A stretch of DNA of 25,824 nucleotides, taken from assembly GCA_910587725.1 (NCBI GenBank), contig CAJUNG010000025.1, positions 1 through 25,824 of the forward strand, in the 5' to 3' direction. Under the pieces are notes generated by a model. That model was not told where the DNA came from. It worked only from the letters and a program-made list of their open reading frames with translations, and ran no database searches. Below are positions 7,608-13,888 of the stretch, piece after piece. Position numbers and translations under genes: made by a program. The stretch's first letter is position 1. Each line of letters opens with the position of its first letter. Source of the DNA: an uncultured Bacilli bacterium (GTDB lineage Bacteria; Bacillota_I; Bacilli_A; RF39; UBA660).

Positions 7608-8150
7608 CTAGTAGTTCTCTTTTTTGATTTCCATATAACTTTGTGGATGATTACATACAGGACATACTTCTGGAGCTTTAGTACCAACATATACGTGTCC
7701 ACAATTGCGACAAATCCAGATTTTGTCTTCTTTTCTTTCGAATACTGTTTTATCTTCAATATTTTTAAGAAGAGCAAGATAGCGTTCTTCATGTTCTTTT
7801 TCAATTTTCCCTACAAGTTCAAATTTTGCCGCAATTTCATCAAATCCTTCTTCTCTTGCTGTCTTAGCAAATTCTTTATACATATCCGTCCATTCGTAGT
7901 TCTCTCCTGCTGCAGCATCTTTTAAATTGTCCATTGTTTTTGGAACAGCACCACCATTGATGTATTTAAACCAAAGTTTAGCATGCTCTTTTTCGTTATT
8001 TGCGGTTTCTGTAAAAATTTCTGCAATTTGTTCATATCCATCTTTTTTTGCCTGTGATGCATAATATGTATATTTATTTCTTGCTTGACTTTCTCCTGCA
8101 AAAGCAGCTTTTAAATTTTCTAATGTTTTACTTCCTTCTAAGTTCATCAT
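7608..8150 (-). CDS. rbr: Rubrerythrin, 180 aa
   Basis: This is a non-haem diiron peroxidase that reduces hydrogen peroxide in the cytoplasm of anaerobes. The ferritin-like four-helix domain shows the iron-ligand pattern: Glu20 in GESQARNKY, E53-xx-H56 (EKEH), and E117-xx-H120 (EKEH). The C-terminal rubredoxin-like Fe(SCys)4 domain has C147-xx-C150 and C163-xx-C166, with IWICRNCG and CPVCNHP. Length fits classical rubrerythrin. GAGG lies 4 nt before the first ATG and 7 nt before the second, so translation may begin at 8147. A promoter is visible at 8186-8214, divergent from the tRNA-Cys promoter. I saw no clear PerR box. The gene supports an anaerobic lifestyle. Confidence 0.96.
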   Translation of the reverse strand: MMNLEGSKTLENLKAAFAGESQARNKYTYYASQAKKDGYEQIAEIFTETANNEKEHAKLWFKYINGGAVPKTMDNLKDAAAGENYEWTDMYKEFAKTAREEGFDEIAAKFELVGKIEKEHEERYLALLKNIEDKTVFERKEDKIWICRNCGHVYVGTKAPEVCPVCNHPQSYMEIKKENY

Positions 8151-8185
8151 TATACCTCTTCTTTCATAATTTTTTTCACAACTTC

Positions 8186-8214
8186 ATTATAGCAAGTATC
8201 AAAATTCATTTCAA
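8186..8214 (-). promoter_or_regulatory. Promoter of rubrerythrin
   Basis: On the minus strand, TTGAAA (8209-8214) and TATAAT (8186-8191) are separated by 17 bp, about 35 nt upstream of the rubrerythrin start. Confidence 0.7.
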
Positions 8215-8245
8215 GCACTTTTTTTGACTTTTTTGCATATTCTAC

Positions 8246-8274
8246 TTGTAAAGAAGGATTTTCTTTGTTATAAT
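8246..8274 (+). promoter_or_regulatory. Promoter of tRNA-Cys
   Basis: TTGTAA (8246-8251) and TATAAT (8269-8274) are separated by 17 bp and end 16 nt before the first base of the mature tRNA. Confidence 0.75.
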
Positions 8275-8290
8275 GAAATGCATGAGACAT

Positions 8291-8364
8291 GGGTTCATAG
8301 CCAAGTGGTAAGGCGTGGGACTGCAACTCCCTGATCGTTGGTTCAAATCCGACTGGACCCTCCA
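8291..8364 (+). tRNA. tRNA-Cys (anticodon GCA), CCA encoded
   Basis: The full cloverleaf folds: acceptor GGGTTCA/TGGACCC, D arm GCC...GGC, anticodon loop CTGCAAC with anticodon GCA, T arm GTTGG TTCAAAT CCGAC, discriminator T at 8361, and CCA at 8362-8364. The outermost anticodon-stem pair is a T-T mismatch. The D-arm and overall layout match Firmicute tRNA-Cys. It has its own promoter and a downstream terminator. Confidence 0.95.
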
Positions 8365-8374
8365 TTGGGAAATC

Positions 8375-8431
8375 TGTCCGAACTTTTCGGACATTGGTAT
8401 AAACTTCAGTTCTAATTGAACTGATTTTTTT
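8375..8431 (+). terminator. Tandem hairpins ending the tRNA-Cys transcript
   Basis: A first hairpin GTCCGAA/TTCGGAC lies about 10 nt after the tRNA. A second, TCAGTTC (8406-8412) with GAACTGA (8418-8424), runs into seven T (8425-8431) and is a standard intrinsic terminator. Confidence 0.75.
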
Positions 8432-8509
8432 ATTCCTCAAAAAATCCCCAAAGATAACAGATACTCACCCTATATTTCGTGAATGGTAATAAAATAAATT
8501 ATATAAAAA

Positions 8510-9274
8510 TCATAACCTAATTTTTTTAAATTTATAAATTATAGTACTTGGGCAATTAATAGTTTTTTCTTTACGCCAAAAGTTACTTTTATAGCCATTA
8601 ACATCATCTTTTAATATAGTTTCTTCTTCTAAAATTTTATCGACATAAAAGCCAGCTTTTTTAGCTTCATTAATCATAGTTGAAATCATTAAATTTTTTT
8701 GAGCAAGTTTTATTTTATCGGGACCCTTGGTTATAATTTCACTATCTTCATTAAAATAAGATTTATTTACAATTACATTTGAATCTACCATATCTAAACA
8801 ATAGTAAAAAGGATGTGTCCAGCTTATAACAAAAAATCCATTATCTGCTAAATAATGATAAACATTTTTAAAAGTTCTAACTATATCGGATGTATATCCT
8901 ATGCTAAATATAGAAATTACATAATCAAAATAGTTATGAGGAATATTTGCTTCTTCTTCCATTGGAGAAATTAAAAAATTATTTTTAAATTGAGGCAATC
9001 TTTCTTGAGTTTTAATAATCTGTTCTTCTGAAATATCAATTCCCCATACATCTGAGGCTCCGTTTTTATATAAATATTCTAAGGACTCTCCTTCACCACA
9101 GCCTAAATCTAAAACTTTTGCATTTGCTAAATCTCTAAACAATCCGATTTCTTCTTCATTTCTTTTTAAAAAGGGACCATATTCTGGTAAAATAGTATTA
9201 GCAAATGGTTTATTAGACTTTATTAATTCGTCCCAACCTTGTCTATTCATTTTTATAAAAGAATTATTGTCCAT
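8510..9274 (-). CDS. Class I SAM-dependent methyltransferase, 254 aa
   Basis: This is a Rossmann-fold methyltransferase of unknown substrate. Motif I VLDLGCGEG is at residues 54-62 and the acidic end of strand 2 is GID at 78-80. The motif IV region shows YFDYVISIFSIGY and a later strand shows GFFVISWTHPFYY. This resembles the Methyltransf_11/UbiE-like group, which acts on small molecules. AAGGAAA precedes the ATG and a good promoter lies at 9298-9326. The gene is AT-rich and sits in the accessory pocket directly downstream of tRNA-Cys, so it may be horizontally acquired. Resistance-type or metabolic roles are both possible; the sequence does not decide. Confidence 0.85.
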   Translation of the reverse strand: MDNNSFIKMNRQGWDELIKSNKPFANTILPEYGPFLKRNEEEIGLFRDLANAKVLDLGCGEGESLEYLYKNGASDVWGIDISEEQIIKTQERLPQFKNNFLISPMEEEANIPHNYFDYVISIFSIGYTSDIVRTFKNVYHYLADNGFFVISWTHPFYYCLDMVDSNVIVNKSYFNEDSEIITKGPDKIKLAQKNLMISTMINEAKKAGFYVDKILEEETILKDDVNGYKSNFWRKEKTINCPSTIIYKFKKIRL

Positions 9275-9297
9275 TATTTTCCTTCTTTCTTAATTAA

Positions 9298-9326
9298 ATT
9301 ATACTATATAGTGAGTTCTTTGTTAA
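9298..9326 (-). promoter_or_regulatory. Promoter of the methyltransferase gene
   Basis: On the minus strand, TTAACA (9321-9326) and TATAAT (9298-9303) are separated by 17 bp, 23 nt before the ATG. Confidence 0.75.
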
Positions 9327-9790
9327 CATAAAAGTTGTAAATATCTACGCCATTCGCTCCAGATTGGTAGGAAACTCGAACTTTTTCTTTGTAAAATATT
9401 GCATTTTTGTGAGTATTTTTTTATAAGTTCTTAAATGTCGTTATAACCATTATTTATGGGCGTTTACGACATTTTTGTTTTTGAAGGATATTCTTATAAA
9501 TTGTTATAACTCATTATATTTTCACTTTCAAAAGTAGTAAATTAGTAGTAAAAATTTAGAAATCTTTTAAAGTATTAATTTTAAATATTAAAAAAATACT
9601 ATGGCATTGCACAGTATAAGAATATCTATTTATAAAAGCGAGACTTAATGGCGTAGCCATTTAAGTCTTCGCCATAATAAGGTATAGTATTACCCTTATT
9701 ATGTAGCATGAAGCATGTAGCAAAATATTCGGTTTTTCATTTTTGATATTTGAAATTACAAATATCAGATTAAAATTTTTCTGAAATTAA
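9327..9790. other. Gene-free stretch rich in palindromes
   Basis: I see no coding sequence here. It contains AAATGTCGT (9433-9441) facing ACGACATTT (9466-9474); a repeat copy at 9531-9553; GACTTAATGGC/GCCATTTAAGTC (9642-9667); ATAATAAGG/CCCTTATTAT around 9674-9702; a TGTAGCATG/GCATGTAGCA element near 9701-9721; and TGATATTTG/CAAATATCA (9744-9767). The last four are stacked within about 130 bp immediately after the GNAT gene's stop codon. They might be a structured 3' UTR, remnants of a mobile element, or recombination sites. None ends in a convincing T run for the GNAT transcript. Confidence 0.6.
9531..9553. repeat. 23-bp direct repeat, copy 1
   Basis: The 23-bp sequence beginning AAAGTAGTAAATTAGTAGT matches 10447-10469 with one mismatch (A/G). 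The unit is itself a near-tandem of AGTAGTAAA. The two copies flank the GNAT gene. Confidence 0.65.
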
Positions 9791-10387
9791 CTATTTTCTT
9801 GAAATTGACTGTTTAATAATTGGTTCGTAAATATTTGAATTGTTATTAATGCTTTCATCTACATTTATTTCATAATCTTTTACTATACAATGAGCATTTT
9901 CATTGTCAAAAAATTCTCTTATATTTACACCACCCAAAGATTCCATTGTTCTCCATGAAGCAGGATTATCTTTATCTGCATCCATTAAGACTGTCTTTAT
10001 TCCATACTCTTGACAAACTTTTAATCCTAGATATAAGTTTATTTTATTATAACCCTTTCCTCTTTCTGTAGGACGAATGCTATAACCAATATGTCCCCCA
10101 AATTTTTTTAAATTTTCATTTAAAGCTAATCGAATGTTTATCATACCAACAATTCGACTATCACTTTCTCTTATTAAGAAATATGTTTTTGCTGGAACTT
10201 TTTCTTCATTAGGTATTCTTGTATAATCTTCTTCCAATTTTTTTAGCCAACCTTCATAGTCATCTAAATACCTATGAAGTCCCCCAACACCATTAATCTC
10301 AGAATTATATTCATAAAATTCATTTATATATGATAATGCGTCTTCTTTTCTACTTATATTTGGCTCTTCAAAATAAAACTTTTCCAT
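9791..10387 (-). CDS. GNAT family N-acetyltransferase, 198 aa
   Basis: This is an acetyl-CoA-dependent acetyltransferase of unknown acceptor. The central GNAT core shows a VGMINIRLAL strand (about 80-89), then GGHIGYSIRPTERGKGYN (about 97-113) with the pyrophosphate-binding R-G-K-G-Y loop, then a helix, TVLMDADKDNPAS (motif B) and a terminal ESLGG. The start is placed at 10387 because AAGGAGAAG lies 8 nt upstream; the longer frame to 10429 would include that ribosome site and the -10-like TATAAT at 10421-10426. The gene is very AT-rich and bracketed by the 23-bp repeats at 9531 and 10447, suggesting acquired cargo. Antibiotic, amino-acid or protein acetylation are all possible. Confidence 0.85.
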   Translation of the reverse strand: MEKFYFEEPNISRKEDALSYINEFYEYNSEINGVGGLHRYLDDYEGWLKKLEEDYTRIPNEEKVPAKTYFLIRESDSRIVGMINIRLALNENLKKFGGHIGYSIRPTERGKGYNKINLYLGLKVCQEYGIKTVLMDADKDNPASWRTMESLGGVNIREFFDNENAHCIVKDYEINVDESINNNSNIYEPIIKQSISRK

Positions 10388-10446
10388 AATAAATCTTCTC
10401 CTTAAAATGGTTCTAATTGAATTATACACTAATTAAAATTGTTTAT

Positions 10447-10469
10447 AAAGTAGTAAATTGGTAGTAAAA
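10447..10469. repeat. 23-bp direct repeat, copy 2
   Basis: This is the second copy of the repeat at 9531-9553 (one mismatch), lying just upstream of the GNAT promoter region. The remaining 200 bp to 10671 is AT-rich with no gene or clear promoter that I can see. Confidence 0.65.
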
Positions 10470-10671
10470 TAAATTTAAATTTTATTATAAACACCTTAAA
10501 ATAAGGCTTATAAGAGAAAAACTAAACTTTTTATATTAAAATCAATAAATTAAATTTTAAAAAACATATATGACCAAAAGTAATCAAGAATATTGTTTTT
10601 TTTATTTTTCATAAAATGTTTATTTTGGGAAAAGAGGAATAGTTTTTCTGTTTTTGAAAATAATATAGAAT

Positions 10672-11619
10672 ATGAAAAAATTATTTTTAATGAAAAATCC
10701 TGATTTATTTCAAGGACAGAAATATTTAGATACGAACCACAACTATTTTGAAGGATGGTATTTTAAGAATACCAATGAAACTGACGGAATTTCTTTTATT
10801 CCAGGAATCCATATTAGTGATGAAAAAAAGAATGCTTTCATTCAAGTGATTACTAATGACTCGTCTTACTATATTCCCTATGACATCCATGACTTCTCTT
10901 TTCAATTTTCTCCATTTCTAATTCAAATTGGAAATAATTCTTTTTCTAAGGAGGGAATTCATCTTGATATTCAAGATGAGAAAGAGCATCTTCAAATTTA
11001 TGGTGATATTCATTATTCTAATCATGTACAAATCAAGACAAATTCATTTCAACCTAATATTATGGGTCCTTTTTCTTATATTCCTTTTATGGAATGCAAT
11101 CATGCAATTCTTAGTATGCAAAATGAGATACAGGGAGTTATTCATCTCAATAAGCAAAAAATTGATTTTCACTCTGGTACTGGATATATAGAAAAGGACT
11201 GGGGTTGTTCTTTTCCTAAGTCTTATATTTGGTGTCAGGGAAATCACTTTCCAACAAAAAAGGCTAGTTTTATGCTATCGATTGCTGATATCCCTTTCAA
11301 AATTTTCCATTTCCGAGGACTTATTTGTATCTTCATTCTAGGTGACCAAGAATTTAAGTTTACTACCTATAATTGTGCAAAAATCATCAAATATAGTATT
11401 AACCAAGATTCCTTCGACATCACTTTAAAAAAGGGAATCTATGAATTTAATATACAGTCGAGGTATGCTAATAGATTAAAATTGATGGCACCCGTGAAGG
11501 GAAAGATGGAAAAAGATATTTTTGAAAGTATTACTGCTACAATTACAGTCACCTTAAAAAAGAATCAGAAAATTATTTTTTCTGAAACTAGTACGAATTG
11601 TGGACTAGAAATTGTTTAA
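10672..11619 (+). CDS. Tocopherol cyclase/CrtC-like family protein, 315 aa
   Basis: This is a lipocalin-like two-domain beta protein of the tocopherol cyclase family (PF14249 type). Visible support: FEGWYFKN at about residues 26-33, near the start as in the family; a MGPFSYIPFMECNHAI block around 126-141, where family members carry MxCxH; and GTGYIEKDWGCSFPKSYIWCQ around 168-188, matching the GxGYxEKxWGxxFPxxWxWxQ family signature. Plant and cyanobacterial members close the chroman ring of tocopherol; the role in Firmicutes, which lack tocopherol, is unknown and probably involves another lipid. There is no signal peptide. No strong ribosome site precedes ATG 10672, and an in-frame ATG at 10690 is an alternative. 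It is convergent with the gene at 11647 and stands alone. Confidence 0.85.
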   Translation: MKKLFLMKNPDLFQGQKYLDTNHNYFEGWYFKNTNETDGISFIPGIHISDEKKNAFIQVITNDSSYYIPYDIHDFSFQFSPFLIQIGNNSFSKEGIHLDIQDEKEHLQIYGDIHYSNHVQIKTNSFQPNIMGPFSYIPFMECNHAILSMQNEIQGVIHLNKQKIDFHSGTGYIEKDWGCSFPKSYIWCQGNHFPTKKASFMLSIADIPFKIFHFRGLICIFILGDQEFKFTTYNCAKIIKYSINQDSFDITLKKGIYEFNIQSRYANRLKLMAPVKGKMEKDIFESITATITVTLKKNQKIIFSETSTNCGLEIV

Positions 11620-11646
11620 AAAACCGTTACAAGCAGTTTATCTAAA

Positions 11647-12219
11647 TCATTCCTCTTCTTTGATGGCAAACATAATATATTTAGGATTTAATTCTTGCAC
11701 TTTTTCTAAAACTTTCTGTTCTTGGTCTTCTACTAAAGTTAGATTACTATTTGGAGAAGCATAAAAAATTCCTTTATTTTCATAATTTAAACATTTTGTT
11801 TTCTCTTCATAGTACTTTAAAATCATATAGTAAAATACATATAACGTTTCTAGAAGTTCATAAATCGTAGGAACTTTTTCATAGGTTTCCTCTTGCACAA
11901 TAGAGGCTATTTCCATTTTTATAATTTCTAAAATATTTTTAATGGTCGATAAAAATTCTAAAGTTTCGTCAACTAGATTTTCATACGGAATTTCCTTTTT
12001 AAAAAGGTTTTCTAATTTACTTAGATATTTTCTATAAAACAGCGACACTTTGGTTATCCAAAGTTCCCTTTTCATTTCTTTCATTCCTTCTATATAACCT
12101 GCTAGCCAAAAATAAGCAAGCTCTTGATTTTCTTCTGGATTTTCCTTAATGATTTTTAAGTCTTGCTCTACATCGATTAAATTTGGGTCTGGATGAATGG
12201 AATTTTCTTTTGGTTTCAT
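11647..12219 (-). CDS. Hypothetical helical protein, 190 aa
   Basis: I do not recognise a family. The protein is helical and charged, with HPDPNLIDVEQDLKII near the start, a central region rich in Leu, Glu and Lys, and a C-terminal segment of alternating strands (KYIMFAIKEEE). It has no signal peptide or membrane segment. GGGGAG lies 7 nt before the ATG and an excellent promoter is at 12252-12280. It is divergent from the PASTA gene, with a 119-bp shared intergenic region, so common control is possible. Confidence 0.65.
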   Translation of the reverse strand: MKPKENSIHPDPNLIDVEQDLKIIKENPEENQELAYFWLAGYIEGMKEMKRELWITKVSLFYRKYLSKLENLFKKEIPYENLVDETLEFLSTIKNILEIIKMEIASIVQEETYEKVPTIYELLETLYVFYYMILKYYEEKTKCLNYENKGIFYASPNSNLTLVEDQEQKVLEKVQELNPKYIMFAIKEEE

Positions 12220-12251
12220 AAACTTCTCCCCCTTTAAGTAGCTCTAGGCTC

Positions 12252-12280
12252 ATTGTAAAATAAGTATAAATATTTGTCAA
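12252..12280 (-). promoter_or_regulatory. Strong promoter of the gene at 11647-12219
   Basis: On the minus strand, a consensus TTGACA (12275-12280) and TACAAT (12252-12257) are separated by exactly 17 bp, about 33 nt before the start codon. Confidence 0.8.
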
Positions 12281-12338
12281 GTTTCTTCCTTTTTTTTATG
12301 ATGTGCGATATAATGATGATAGAAAGTAGAGGGATTTT

Positions 12339-13844
12339 ATGAAACAAAAAGTACGGATGTTTCACCTTGGAACAATTATTTTAATGAGTATCACTTTAGT
12401 TAGTTGTATTGCTCTTTTCATTTATCAGATTGCCGTTTCTTTAAATCAAGTGAATTTTTGGGAAGGAATGATTCTATCTTTATTTTTATTGATTGTCTAT
12501 CTTGCGGTTATCGCTTTAGGAATGCGATTTCTCGATAAAAAAAGCGAAATTCTTGTCATCTTTGTCTCGATTCTTTTCCTTATCTTCCTTTTCTATCAAT
12601 TTTTAATTCATCTTGGCTTTATTAAATTACCAACAACTGTCATCATGGAAGATTTTTATGGAAAGAATATTACCGAAGTAGTTTCTTGGGCATCGAGTCA
12701 TGGCCTTTTCGTAGAACAAGTATATGAACATTCTGATGAAGTAGAAGCCTATTTGATATTAAGACAAGACCCACCTTACGGAACTTTGTTAAAAGATTTA
12801 AAAAAAATCAAGGTTGTTGTATCTGACGGACCAGATGATGAAGTCATAACGGAAATTCCTGATATGGTCGGATGGAACCTCAATCAAGCACTTGCGTTTA
12901 TCGAGGAGAATTTTCTAACCAATGTAGAATTTATTTATGAGTTTAGTAATCAGCCACGAGAAACAATTATTAAGCAAAGTGTCGAGAGTTCAGAAATCAA
13001 ACGAAATGAAAAAATGTGTTTAACGGTATCTTTAGGATTGGCTTCTGAAGTGGTAGAGACAAGAATGGAGGATTTAGTTGGTAAATCTCTAAAAGAGGCA
13101 GAAATATTCTTTCAGCGTAATCGTCTTTCTTATGAGGTTTTTTATACTTATCAAGAAGGTGTGGAAGAAGGTACCGTTCTATCGCAAAGTGTAGATAAAG
13201 GGTTCTTAGTCAGAAGTAGTGATACTAAAAAAATTTCCATTACGGTTTCTGAAAAGGATAAAATTACGGTTCCTGATATGAAAAATATGTCTGCTAGTGA
13301 AATTACTAATTGGGCAACAAATAATAAATTAAAAGTTTTTTTCGAAGAAGAATACGATGATTCAATTGCTAAAGGCAAAATGATTTCTTCTAGTGTTAGT
13401 AAGGGTGAGGTGTTAAAACCAGAAGCAGAAATTAAGATTGTTTTATCGAAAGGAAAACTTATCATGATTTCTTTCACAACGATTGATGATTTCCGTCGTT
13501 GGGCAGATGAAAATGGGGTTATCTATAAGATTGATTATCAGTTTTCAGACAAAGTAGCATCAGGAAAGTTGATTTCTTCTTCTCATCAAACCGGACAGGT
13601 AATTAAAAATCAAGAATCTGTTCGTTTAGTTATTTCTCAAGGAGGAAATACAACCGTACCAAACTTTTTAGGAAAAAAGAAAATAGATGTAGAAAAATTA
13701 TGTAAAGAGCATCATTTATCTTGTGAATTTGTAAGTAGTTCTTCTAATGAAGAAGTGGATACAGTAATTAAACAGTCCATGCGAAGTGGAAGTGTTGTAC
13801 CTAGTAATACTTCCATTACCATTACACTTAGCCGTGGAAACTAA
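12339..13844 (+). CDS. Membrane protein with six PASTA repeats and no kinase, 501 aa
   Basis: PASTA domains usually form the extracellular peptidoglycan/muropeptide sensor of PknB/PrkC kinases or high-molecular-weight penicillin-binding proteins. Here the N-terminus has three hydrophobic segments (about residues 8-32, 38-62, 69-93) and no kinase or transpeptidase domain. Six PASTA-like units of about 65-70 residues follow, at roughly 97-160, 168-236, 240-306, 309-376, 377-442 and 443-501, with recurrent endings such as IKVVVSDG, LTVSLG, IKIVLSKG, VRLVISQG and ITLSRG. Unit 5 lacks the usual VP start. AGAGGG lies 6 nt before the ATG. It is divergent from the gene at 11647 and ends at a bidirectional terminator. 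It is probably a wall-binding scaffold or sensor that works with a separate partner; function is inference. Confidence 0.9.
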   Translation: MKQKVRMFHLGTIILMSITLVSCIALFIYQIAVSLNQVNFWEGMILSLFLLIVYLAVIALGMRFLDKKSEILVIFVSILFLIFLFYQFLIHLGFIKLPTTVIMEDFYGKNITEVVSWASSHGLFVEQVYEHSDEVEAYLILRQDPPYGTLLKDLKKIKVVVSDGPDDEVITEIPDMVGWNLNQALAFIEENFLTNVEFIYEFSNQPRETIIKQSVESSEIKRNEKMCLTVSLGLASEVVETRMEDLVGKSLKEAEIFFQRNRLSYEVFYTYQEGVEEGTVLSQSVDKGFLVRSSDTKKISITVSEKDKITVPDMKNMSASEITNWATNNKLKVFFEEEYDDSIAKGKMISSSVSKGEVLKPEAEIKIVLSKGKLIMISFTTIDDFRRWADENGVIYKIDYQFSDKVASGKLISSSHQTGQVIKNQESVRLVISQGGNTTVPNFLGKKKIDVEKLCKEHHLSCEFVSSSSNEEVDTVIKQSMRSGSVVPSNTSITITLSRGN

Positions 13845-13877
13845 AAAATACCGAAGATTTTTCTTCTGGTATTTTTA
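13843..13877. terminator. Bidirectional terminator between convergent genes
   Basis: AAAATACC-GAAGA pairs with TCTTC-T-GGTATTTT around a short T-rich loop, with A and T runs on both sides. It serves both the PASTA gene (+) and the surface-protein gene at 13889-15691 (-), and lies about 12 nt beyond the latter's stop codon. Confidence 0.8.
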
Positions 13878-13888
13878 TTTACTTATTT

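Noticed and set aside
7541..7925. Frames on both strands overlapping rubrerythrin
   Set aside because: Rubrerythrin is clear in its own frame with all ligands; the others are shadows.
8150..8440. 96-aa minus-strand frame across tRNA-Cys
   Set aside because: It is the antisense of the tRNA; the GFEPT...SHALPLGYEP string is a well-known false protein from tRNA genes. It also overlaps two promoters.
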